From assembly GCA_022059125.1 (NCBI GenBank), contig JAEUWY010000005.1, forward strand, positions 744,001 to 808,000: a stretch of 64,000 bases of DNA, given 5' to 3'. Both the position numbers and the translations under genes were made by a program. This DNA comes from Corynespora cassiicola. Its lineage: Eukaryota > Ascomycota > Dothideomycetes > Pleosporales > Corynesporascaceae. Every line of letters starts with the position of its first letter. Position 1 is the first letter of the stretch. The notes beneath the pieces are model-generated. The model did not search any database, was not told the DNA's origin, and saw nothing but the letters and a program-made list of their open reading frames with translations. Shown here piece by piece: positions 45,438-56,061 of the stretch.

Positions 45438-47747
45438 CTACTCGAGGACTTCATGAATGTTCAGCCGCCTTCGTTTCCCGGCATCCGGCGTCTCGGGTCC
45501 ATGATCGGTTGACGAAGGAGAGTCACGTCGCCTTACCCGTTCACGGGCGCCGTCGTTGTTGAATTCCTGCGTCGCAAGCGGCGACGCAAGCGGTGGTGGT
45601 ACCGTCACGGGCGCTGTACGTATAGGTGGCAGTTGTAGCCCCTCAAGCCTCCCTCCAGGACGACTATTCTCGGTGCGTAGAAGCTCCGACGTCACGGACG
45701 AGTTCCTAGAGACAGGAGGATACGGTGAGGGGTACGCTCCCGGCTGGGATGGCGGCTGGATAGTCGAGAAATATCCCTGCTCGGGACCAGCAGTTGGGGA
45801 GTAGCTGTATGATGGGCTGTTTCCATACGTGCTGGAACTAATGGTTGGAAGAGAAGTGCGGACTTGCGAGAAGTTGAAGTAGGGAGACGTCGGCGCCGAG
45901 CTGGCAGAAGAAGGCGGACGGGCAGAATAGACTCCAAAGTCTCTAGAATGGCTTCTCTCCTGTGCTGAGAGCGACTGCGCGACCCCGACCGGGGTGGGTG
46001 GGGCGAGCTGTTGGGTTAGAAGAGGAGGACCGGTCGGCCTTGGAGGGGTGTGGACGACCAGGGTGACAAAGTAAAGCGACGTCTTCGCAAGACGAATCTG
46101 GGTTTGAAGAGACTGGTATTGGCTGTTGGGCAGGCGGAAGTTGAGCAGGAAGGGCCTGTCGGTGTATCCCTGGCTCACTTGGTCGACCTCCCTTTCGCTC
46201 ACGGCATGCAATGGATCCTGCCCGAGGGGTGTGATAGGCGCCATGTACGTGGGCTCACGCTCCTCTCGTTCGTCACGGAGCTCGTTTCGTATGCGCTGCA
46301 AGACGTCGGTCTGGCGCGCCTCCAAGAGATCTGCCAGATTCTTTCCGCGAACATCGCCTAGGAACGACACTAGATCCTGGAATGCCTGATTAGATTTTAG
46401 GAGCACGAGGTCCAGATTGAGGAATGCGACGGGAAGCGAATGGTACGCCAAAGTCGGCCCCGCAGAGTATGGCGTGGAGCCATAGCTGTAGCTCCGAACC
46501 GTCGATGGACGCCGTGCCGACGACGGAGAGATGGACTGGGGGTGCACATTCGGCAGATCCTGCGTGCTAGTCCTCAGGCCGCGGAGGGGGTCTGAGCCGC
46601 GATGCGCTGTGGGTGGGTAGGGTGACTGCTGAGGGTAGCCCTTGGTGGCCGACGGAGGCAAGGTGCCCAGCAGCTGCGTGGGAGCGGCTCGAGACTCGTC
46701 GGTCCTGCCAAAGTCCTTGTCGTCCCGCAGTCTGGGCCGGCCTCTCTTCTTGTGCTGCACGTCCTTGCAAGTGTCCTGTTTGGTGCATTCAAGTCAGTCT
46801 CAGGCCTATGCGTTATGCGCGCGATCTCGCTAGTCTACGCTTAGCTCGGGAGGGACACTGACCTGTTTTCCAGAAGCTACGCACCGACCACACGGGCGCT
46901 GGACGTCGCAGCTAAGGTGCGCCTTCTTGCAATTGACACAGGCCGAAGCAACGTGGGCCTTGGTCCTCCTCGCAGGCTTATGAGTCCTGAGAGGCGGCGG
47001 TGCTATGATGGCAGCGGGCTGGGCTTGGGGACCCGGGCCTTGCGGTCCGAGGTAGGAGGGCACGCCATGGCCTGGGTAGCCATAGGCGTAGTTTTGCGCA
47101 ATCTGCATGCCGCCGTACGAGGTGGGCTCAATGGCGCGGGCTGGCTGGTAGTGATGCTGCTGCTGATGCTGCTGGTGCTGCTGGTGCTGCGGCGGCGGCG
47201 GCGGTGGCTGATGCTGCTGTTGGTGCTGGTGCTGCCTATGGTGCTGCGGTTCTCCTGGATACAGCGGTCGCTGATGTGGGATGACCTGGGGAGAATCTGC
47301 AGGTCGATGTCCAAGATAGTGCTGTGGCGGCGGGGCAATGCCCTGGGGGATGCGCTGGTCGCTCACGGGAGCGTAAGAACGTCCTTCGGGTTCAACAATG
47401 TGGGCTGGGCGACGGCCTGGAGAGTGGGAATCTGACATGGGAGGAGAGGGATAGCTGTGCTGGTGGTGAGGATGCTCAGGCCGGGCCGGACTGAACGTCT
47501 GGTGGTGGTGGGAGGAGAATTTGGCCAGGCTGTTGCCCGGCTCTTGACGGCGCCCGAACGGCGTGGGAGGTAGTGCGGTTGGAGGAGGTAAGGACAGACT
47601 CTGCATAGCTTGACCAGTGCAGCGCTCGAACGCCGTGGGTGTGGCGGGAGCACAATGCTCGGTGTAGATGGTGGGGAAGGCGAGGTGGTGAGACGGGTGA
47701 CCCTGGCGGGACTCGTCGAAGAAGCTGGGTGGCTGCTGGGTCTGCAT
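45438..47747 (-). CDS. Zn2Cys6 transcription factor with Gln/His tracts and a possible PAS-like region
   Basis: CDS complement(join(45438..46775, 46863..47747)), 740 aa. The 87-nt intron falls inside the zinc cluster, after Q295. The cluster is C270, C273, C280, C286, C289 and C298 (ACVNCKKAHLSCDVQRPCGR, then CVASGKQDTC), followed at once by a basic segment KKRGRPRLRD. The first 265 residues are Pro/His/Gln-rich with tracts such as HHRQHQHQQQHQPPPPPP, encoded by CAG/CAT/CAC-type repeats at about 47145-47245. Behind the cluster, VAFLNLDLVLLKSNQAFQDL, then VSFLGDVRGKNLADLLEAR, resembles a PAS-type sensor fold; this is a tentative reading. The C-terminus is Ser/Pro-rich and ends in DAGKRRRLNIHEVLE. 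It is a nuclear regulator with unknown targets. The first ATG in frame is 47747. Confidence 0.9.
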
Positions 47748-48984
47748 GTCGAGCGAGTGAGTCTTGACGATCGCCACACGAACGGGAGACAGGGAGGCAA
47801 ACGAGGGACAACGGTTGGAACGGTTGGAAGGGGGGGTGTGGAGGGGGAACGTCTTCTACTACAAGAGGAGGAAGGCGCCAACATACATTTACATACTATT
47901 CCCCTCGACGGAGAATGGATGACATGGGTCTTGGGGGACGAAGTCCGAGGAGGAGCAGGGGTGGGATGGAAGCAGGCGGTGCGTATAAGTAAGAGGGGAG
48001 GGTGTGGCTACGGCTGGGTACCTTTTTGATATTGGGCCGGAGCGAAGAAGGAAATCCGGAGAATAGCAGGGAGTGGTTGGGGGAGCAGGGCGTGTGTGGT
48101 CGGAGGTTCGCTGGGGCGTCAGGGCGTATGTTTCCGTGACTTGAGAGTCCGCGGTGAGGTGAGACGGTGAGGCAGAGGGCAGCGGAGAGGTGGGCGGAGA
48201 GGGAGGGATGGGCAGTGGAGCCAGTCGGTGCGTGCAGAGCAACACCCACGACGCAGGAGGGTACGAGAGTCGCTCGGCGGAGATCCCTCTAATAACCACG
48301 ATCGGTTGTGTTGACGGTGCTCACAGATCTTCCAGTGGATCCCTGCCTACACCTGCAGATGATGGATGACAGCCATAACACGGGGCCACGGTGAGCCCCG
48401 GGCCATGGGAAGCATGGGCATTGGGAAGAGCAGGGAAGGGCAGGGAAGGGGGGAGGACATGGTGGCCTCGTTCGGCTGATCGTTCTTTGACAAAGCCAGG
48501 CGACGGTCGAGTGCAGCCGCGGAAGCATGCGCGAGCGGCGAGCGGCGAGCGCTGACCAGCGGCGTGGAGATGCATGGGATGGGCGGCGGGCAAGGGCAGC
48601 TTGCCATGGGCTACATGGCCGACATGGGCTACATGGGCGACATGGGCGACGAGGGTGGGAGCGGCTTGGGTAGCTGCTCGCCTACGGGCACGGCCATGGG
48701 CCGGGGGGAGTGAATGTCGCGGGCCTGTCCCAGCATGTCCCAGCATGTCCCGGCCTGTCCCCCAGCTAGCGATTGCGCGCGCACGCGCTATTTGCAGCGC
48801 GCCCGGCGATGGCACCATTGCTCGCACTGACTGCTGCCAGCCATAAAGGCAATCGATGCTTTCTTCTTTGCTGCCATGGACTGGCAGACGGGCGGTGGTG
48901 CTGGTGCTGGTGTTGGTGTTGGTGCTGGCCGTGTTGCTGCGACATTCACTCCCTCACCCATGGGCAGCTTCACCGACGTCTCTG

Positions 48985-49014
48985 CCCTCGCCCTCGCCCT
49001 CGCCCTCGCCCTCG
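48985..49014. repeat. (CCCTCG)5 hexamer repeat
   Basis: Five perfect units, noncoding. Confidence 0.92.
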
Positions 49015-50762
49015 CCCGCCACTTCATCGTGCAGAGAACAAGACAGAGTCTGTGTATGCATGCACGCTGGCTGCACTCCAGATCGACGCGCCCTGCGGTT
49101 ATGGCTTCACCTGGGATCGGCCAGGCGATGCGGCTTGAGGCAGCTCGCTATTGGCAGCGCGCGCCCCCCTCTGCTCCAAAGCTACCGCCGTTCGTCGGCC
49201 GCCCAGCGGCGGAGGCAGCCGCATGTCATGCCGGATGCGTTGCGTCTGTAGGCGTCTGCTGGCGCCTGTAGGGCCGTCGTAGGCCCGCCGGGATCGAAAC
49301 TGTATTTGCCCAGCTGAGCCACAGGCCACCCTGCTGTCACGGCTTCGTCGACGGCCACCCCAACTCTATTCCATCCCATCTGGCCGCCCACCATCGTGCA
49401 GCCCACCAGCAGAGAGAAAAAATAACGGCACCGCCGTCGCTAGCTGCATGTGATTCCGTCTTTCCTTTTTGGGCCGGCGTCGCCAGCGTCGCCAGCGTCG
49501 ACAGCGTCCCTCTCTCCCCACAGCCCCGGGGAGCGCGAAGGCTGCCGAAGGGTCGACGCTGCGTGGCCGGCACGGCGGCAGGGCGGCATGGCGACATGGC
49601 GACATCCAGCACCCAGCAGTCCACCAGCAGTCCACCAGCGGGCGCCGACTTGGACTTGGACTCGACTGCTGCTGCAGTCAGACGATCCTGGGCCCTCCCT
49701 CTGCCCTCCTCTGCTCTGCTCTGGCCGGCCGCCCGCGACAAGCCTCGCCTCTGCTGCGTCGATATTAATGCGCTAGCCCGTGGCGTCCAATGCCCACGCC
49801 CTGCCCCCCCCCGACCTCCACGCCATGCTCGCAAACAGGCCAGCCGTTATATCGACTGCGATATAGCCGTGCCGCCCTGCGTGCATCGACGTACGTAGAT
49901 GGCAATCTCCCAGAAAAATGCTCCGGTGCTGGCGGCCCTGGCTCGACGGCCATCCTGGCTTGCCGTCGACGATCTCCCAAAAACGTCCGAGAAACACTAC
50001 GGAGATTGACTGATTCATGGTCCCGCCCGCGTCACTGCTCTGTGGCATTGGGGAACCGGCGCATTGAGCCTCGTCGTGCCACATATATTGTTTGATATCA
50101 TGGTGCGAGCAAAAAGGCAATTGCCTTCGATAGTTGGCCGTCATGCACGCCGCACTGGCGGTACCCGTACAGCGCCTGACTCTCTCCCCTCGTCAGCCTC
50201 TGCCTGCCCTCCCCCTCCCGCCGTCGTCGCGGCCAAATGGCACCAGGGCCGCCAGCGAGCCCTTCGCGAAATGAGGCCCTTCGTACCGTGGCGGGGCTGG
50301 CATGTGCAAGTCGGGCGGTGGCGTGTGGTGCCGTGTCGAGAGCTCGGCTGGCCGAGGAGCCTGCTGCCGGCACAATTCTCCACGATTCAAGGTGAGAAGC
50401 TTGAACTCGGAATCGCGGCAGGCCATCCCAAGCGAGCCCCGTGCGCCCACGTCCATTCCCGCCGCAGAGGCTCGACGATGGTCCACCGCAGGCGCCCTCC
50501 CTCAGAGCCCACTCCACGGCCAGGCTACACACGGCGAGCGCTGCGATAAGAATAGGCCCCCCTCGATGCGATGCGTGCATGATGACTGCCCATTGACGTG
50601 CGGTGCCGCCCTTCCCCTCACCACCTCCCACCACACACGCCATGATTCAATCATCCGGCATCCTCGCTCGCCCGCTCGCCCTCACCTCTCTTCGGAGCTT
50701 CGGTCCCTGCAGGCTGAACGTGCGCGCCACCACCGCTCCAAGAAGGAATATGCTGTCGACAT

Positions 50763-50789
50763 GCGAAACGAGCGAAACGAGCGAAACGA
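50763..50789. repeat. GCGAAACGA x3 tandem repeat
   Basis: Three perfect 9-bp units, followed by a partial copy. Confidence 0.92.
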
Positions 50790-53672
50790 GCGAGCAGAGA
50801 AGGAGGCCGGGCAGCTGTGGAGCTGGCCAGGGGAATCATCTGGCCTCGGGCTTGCAGGAGCGTTTTTCTTCTTGAATCTGGCAAGGCCCAAGGCCTGGTG
50901 AGATTCTCCGGCCCTGTCAGCTCCACAGCACCGACGACGGTCCGCTCGCTTGCGCTCAAACGAGCAAGTCGAGGGCGCGTCGTCCGAGGTACATCCTGAG
51001 CAAAAACGTGCCGGATGTCCTTTGTGCGCCCGCGACCACTGCCCAGCCCGAGTCCGACCGTACCACGGCAGCAAGCGGGCGGCGGCGGCAGCAGCAGCAG
51101 CAGCAGCAGCGCCAGCCTGCGCCCGCTGACGGAGCTTTAAGTGGGAGCGTGGAGGCCCTGCCCAAAGAATCCCATGACTTTAGCCTTTAACGACCACACG
51201 CCAAGCATGGCTGCGGAAGTATTGACAATAACAGAAGGTCTTATAGCCCCTCCGGTTATTGCTTCATCGTGTTCAGAGATGACGGCCTCGTCGTCCCATC
51301 TGCTGCTGCGCTGCATCCCTCCAGCTTCCTCTTCCTCTTGCGTACAGCGTCCGCCCTGCCCGCCGCCCCGTCGTCGGGAATTGGAAAGACTCCTGCCCTC
51401 TGCCCTCTGCCCTCTGCACCCTTCTCTGCCTTTGCGTCGGGCGCGGTAAGCCGTGTCACCAGGAAGGTGCCTGTCTGATTGGCGCCCTGGCCGGGACTTT
51501 TCCGCTCCTTACGCAGGCGCCCGCCCGCCACCAGCGGACCCGTGGACAAGACTTCTTGCGACACACGACACCTCCCTCCTGTGGAGAGGGAGAGGGAGAG
51601 CTCCACGGGGGGGGGACGCGTGTGCGAGCGCGCGCCAAATGGACCCCTGATGCCCTCGAACCTCCGCGGCCCCTCCATCACCCACCCGGCGAGGGAGGGT
51701 GAATTGGATGACCAGGGCACAAGGCTGGCGGATTCAACCGCGGGATCTGCGAACGGTTCCTGACGACTGACACGTTCTTGTGCCAAAAGTAGCCCAGTCA
51801 CGACCGGGGCCTCGATATTGAAAAAATCCCTGGCCTGGCCGTCCCTCTCCACCACGGCAGTCCAGGGCCCTTGCACGCGACCGGGCCCCATTCCTCGATT
51901 TGCGACTGGGTGCGGCCCGAGCAGGCTCCCTTGTTGGATTGTCTGCCCCCAAGCCCGACATCCGTCAAAACGCCTGGCCTCTCTTCCCACGGCATGGCAG
52001 CCCTTGATCCATCTGACGTCCCTTCTCTTGCTGCAGGTGCGGCTCGCCGCGTCTTGGTCTCCCTCCAGCTCCCGGGCTGGCTGGGACCCCGCGCGCGCGC
52101 AGCCTGTCGCACGCGAGCCCTGTTGCAGGATCCCGCTCGCTATAGAACCAATTTCCTCATCGGACATCCCTGCAGCTTTCGTTATACGCCGGAGCGAGAA
52201 ATTTCCGTCTGTAGTAGCGCGCGAGGGACGACGCCGCATCCATCGTCGAGTAGTCGGGCGGCTGGCTAGCCTCTAGCACTGCCTTGCCGGCCAGGGGTGT
52301 GCATCTCCTTCTCGCCTCTCTAGCTGCTGTTGCTGTGCCTCCTCTCGTTTTTTTCACGGGATCCTTTCCAGGAAACCGTTGGGTTGCGTATCACCGCGGC
52401 TGTCCCTCGCCTCGTCGTGGGACGTGATTGGCGGGCGAGTCCGCCATCACGAGCAGGAGGAGAAAAACGTGCTCGATCCGACGTCCGTGAAATTAACCCG
52501 ACCCGTTTCTGGCGTCATTGATATCAGAAAGCCGTTGGGGGTCTAGGGAAGCCAGATGTTACAGGAAGTCAGTCCTCCGCGTGGGAAATGAAGGGCGTGA
52601 TACAGGACGAAGAGCGCTGGGCAGGCGTGCGGGCGAGCGACAAGGCCGAGTCTCGTCCAAAACCCAAGCGCTTGCGATGCTGCATCTCTCTCGCCCGAAG
52701 CCAAATACCTGCTCATTCCTTCCACCCACCTGCCTGCCTGGCTTGCCCCAGCTTGCCCCAGAACATGGCCAACCCCGAGGCCAGCCCACATGAAAGATGA
52801 GCATCTGCTCGTTCTGGCTCGTATGCGCATGCAGGCGAAGAGGGACCCGGACGCACGATGCGGATATGTGCCGCTGCTGGCATCATGGCGCAGCACCCCA
52901 GGCCTGCCGTGTGGTTCTCGGCCCCCTTCGAAGACGCATCTGTGGCGCCTTCTCGAAGGCTGGCCACGGGCATGGGGGGGCGTAGAAACGGGTAAGCCAA
53001 CTCGACGGCATCCAAGGCAATAGCTGTATCGAGATGCCCGGCTGCACCCTGGCTGGGGGACTGCCCAATGGGGCTTGATGCTGCGGCTTCGCGGATGCAT
53101 CTTGGAATAGCGCGGGCTATTTTTCCTCGGCTCAAAAATCTCCTTGGGGATGACGCGCGCTGCCACCCATGTGTCTGCCCGCCTGGCCTGTTCGTTCGTT
53201 GGACTGGCCGCCGGTGCTCCTGCCATGTCCCTGCTCCGCCAACCACCCCTCTCGTACTCAGATCCTCTGCCCGCTTCCCTCCCATCGCCAACCGGATGCC
53301 CGTCGGACTTTTTCGCCTCTATATTGGGGCCCGAGTGCCCCCGCCGCGCCCGCGCCCGCGCCAGGCCCCTCTTCCCAATACGCCGTCGCCTGTCAGATGT
53401 CAACTCTATCGTCCCCGTCAATAAACCATGTCGCCTTGGGGAGCCACAGATTAACCTGCGTCGCCCGACTTGCAATTGCCCATGGCCCGTAGTTAGCAAG
53501 CAATTCCTACTAGCATTGCTACGCCTCTTTCCTTTTCTTTTTTTTTTTGCTTTGCTCTGCTTTGCTCCGTCTGCTCTGCCCTGCCCTGCGCCTCTCTGCT
53601 CTTGTACGGCAAACTAGACCCGGGATCTCGGGTAATAAATTAGTCTTGCAGCCCGCCGCCGTCCGCCGTCTT

Positions 53673-53694
53673 GCAGCAGCAGCAGCAGCAGCAG
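53673..53694. repeat. (GCA)n trinucleotide repeat
   Basis: About seven GCA units, in DNA with no supported gene. Confidence 0.9.
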
Positions 53695-54424
53695 ATTCTA
53701 TCGCCATTACTGCATTGCGCTGCATTGCGCTGCGCTGCGCTGCGGCAGAGCCCACCTCGCCTCTTTCTCCTGACCATGCCACTCTGCATCGCCCACCCAT
53801 TGCCGCGGGCAGGCCGCCCGGCAAGCTTATCGATATTCACCTTATTCACCCACTAGTCAGGCCAGTTCGCCGAGCCAAGCCATGGTTCACTAGTCCCCTC
53901 CCCTCAACTAATCAACCAAGCAACCCGACATTACTAGCTAGCCCCAACGCGAAATCGGTCAGATCGCGCAAAAGCAGTCCCTTGTCCTTTCCCAAAAGGA
54001 ACTCAACGACAAAAGTCAAAGCGAGCAAGCAAATCATAAAACAAAATAACGTACGATTGATAGTCCGCCACCGCACGAGGAGGCGGAGTGTTTTTTTACG
54101 TGGTACGATGGATCTGCCCCCCTCCCCCTTCTCCACACCCCCTCCAATCGAAAACGCCACGCCCTACACTCTTTTTTCTCGCGCTATCGCTCCAACGAAA
54201 AAAAAAGGACCACCCCCTTCTCAATTTGCGCGAGGGCGAGGAGAGGGGAGGGTGCTTTGACGCAAGCCTCATCGCTATACCGCGTTGGGTAGATTTCTGC
54301 GACCAAGGCACGAGAGAAGAGAGAGTAGAGTAGGGGAAGGAAGAGTTACATTTCCGGTCGCCGCCCGCCCAGGCCAGGCCAGGCCAGGCCCCGAGGATGG
54401 GATGGATGCATGCTTCCATACAAC

Positions 54425-54458
54425 CGCATCGCACCGCACCGCACCGCACCGCACCGTA
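54425..54458. repeat. (CGCAC)n pentamer repeat
   Basis: A run of CGCAC/CGCAT pentamers, degenerate at both ends. Confidence 0.85.
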
Positions 54459-55130
54459 CCGCATCGCACTGTACCGTTCCATTGTGCTGTCTCTGTCTGT
54501 CTTTGCTCGACTAACATTGCCTGGCCTGAGCTAGGCCAAGCTACCGCTACGCTACGCACGCTACGCACGCTACGGTTTTTACGTGCCTACCGTTACTTTT
54601 CTTAGTGCGGTCAAGTGCTGGCTGGATGGTCCGATGGATGGATGGCTGGCTGGCTGGCTAATGGCTAACTGGATGTTTGGTAACGAGAACTGCGCTCCAT
54701 TTGATTTGATTTGATGTCATTTTGGCCCGTCGACGCGTCGAGGGATGCGGGATTGTGGCACAGTTGACACGCACATGTTCACATACTCTCATGGGAGGGG
54801 GGCAGTGACATTACAGAGATGGTCGTTCACAGCGGCTGGCCGGCATAGGCCTAGGTACTGCACAGGCACAGACACAGCACAGCACAGCAGCACACCTAAT
54901 GTCGTTCCATTCTCGGAATCCCCGTCGCTCGCTCGCGCGCGCGTGTATGCTGCACGGCACGGCACTGTACTGCAGTGTACTGTACTGTACTGTACTGCGC
55001 TGCGCCTGCATATCATCCACCGTCCACAGTCCCATCCATGCAAGAGCCGTCATCGTCACCATCCATCCATCTCCCTTCCGCAACGAAAAGGGCAAAGACG
55101 AGAATAGATGGGGGGGGCGAGTTTATTCTG

Positions 55131-55145
55131 CCCCCCCCCCCCCCC
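55131..55145. repeat. Poly-C run
   Basis: Fifteen C residues, preceded 15 bp upstream by a run of seven or eight G. The inverted G/C tracts could pair, or the lengths may include sequencing error. Confidence 0.85.
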
Positions 55146-55440
55146 TTCATCCATCCCATCCATCCCATCAATCAACAAACTAACGCAGGGGGAAGAACAA
55201 CCCGCCAAGGGGGTGGATATAGCATCGAAACCCTCCCTCGTTCCGCCCAAAGAAGAATAAAAAGGATCGTGAGGTCCAGGGCAGAACACGGCGTTTTCCC
55301 AAATCCCTTCCTCCTCTCCTGCGATTGCTTCATCCGATCTAGTCAGTGCATGCCATGCCATGCCGTTTGTGCGTTACATCCCCCCCTTCGTCCCGACCGA
55401 GCACTGCCCAGCTGCCCACACACCTATCCACCCCTTCCTC

Positions 55441-55458
55441 TACCTACCTAGGTAGGTA
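55441..55458. repeat. Palindrome TACCTACCTAGGTAGGTA
   Basis: Perfect 18-nt inverted repeat. It shares the 16-nt core with the copy in the F-box promoter at 29841-29856. Confidence 0.85.
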
Positions 55459-55532
55459 AGCAGTCTAGGGTGGAGCGCGAGCCTGCCTGCCTGCCTGTCT
55501 GCCTGCCTGCGCCGCAATGGTGCATATGCAGC

Positions 55533-55556
55533 TGCGTGCGTGCGTGCGTGCGTGCG
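55533..55556. repeat. (TGCG)n tetranucleotide repeat
   Basis: About five to six TGCG units next to an upstream CTGC-rich tract (55484-55512). Confidence 0.88.
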
Positions 55557-56061
55557 GGTGGGTGGGCGCGCGGGCTTTCTTGGGAGAGATTGGTGCCTTT
55601 TTTTTTGGTTTTGTTGGGGGTGGGCTACGAAGGGAGTGGATGGGACGTTTCTCGGAATGAGTAGGCGAGGAGGAGAAAGAGGCATGTATCATAATAACAG
55701 TAGCTCGAGCTTGAGTGGGTAGGTCAAGGCCTGTTCGTTTTTCGATACGGGGGAGAGGTGGCTATGTGGAGGCTGGCTGGCTGGCTGGCAAAGTTGGATG
55801 ACCAGAATCGACCAAATGCCCGAAATCTTGGAGCATGCACACACGCACACATGCACACATCTCATCACATGGATCGGACTGACTGAACGCATCTGATTAC
55901 TATCTCATCTCATTTTTGTGTCTTCACTTCGTTTCCCTTTCTATGCAAGATTCCAAAATCCCCAATCCTACGTTTTCGGCGAACCCTGCCTGCTGCGGCT
56001 ACCACCACCACCACCACCACCACTGCCGCCGCCGCCGCCCACCAGCAACAACAACAACAAC

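Larger units (their letters stand above)
47748..56061. other. 8.3-kb gene-free, repeat-rich interval
   Basis: This is the longest stretch without a supported gene. It spans the promoter of the Zn2Cys6 gene at the left and the 3' flank of DBP10 at the right. It is GC-rich with many short tandem repeats: CATGGGCGACATGG-type near 48600-48655, (CCCTCG)5 at 48985-49014, GCGAAACGA x3 at 50763-50789, (CAG)n near 51088-51110, (GCA)n at 53673-53694, TGCGC pentamers near 53718-53742, (CGCAC)n at about 54425-54458, GGATGGAT/GGCTGGCT near 54622-54660, GTACT repeats near 54966-54996, a C-run at 55131-55145, an 18-nt palindrome at 55441-55458, CTGC and TGCG tetramers at 55484-55556, and (CAC)n near 56004-56023. 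Long ORFs lack family features and overlap on both strands. A noncoding RNA or long leader cannot be excluded. Confidence 0.55.

Noticed and set aside
51256..52239. Minus-strand ORF of 327 codons in the 8.3-kb gap
   Set aside because: It has an ATG at 52170 but no recognisable domain, Arg/Gly-rich composition as expected from random GC-rich DNA, overlapping open frames on the other strand and no splice logic. It could be rescued by RNA-seq.
52543..53499. Minus-strand ORF of 318 codons
   Set aside because: Same reasons: Arg/Ser/Gly/His-rich, no domain, and competing frames.
53547..54260. Plus-strand ORF of 237 codons
   Set aside because: It runs through (GCA)n and TGCGC repeats, which explains poly-Ala and Cys-rich stretches. 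It looks like leader or repeat DNA.
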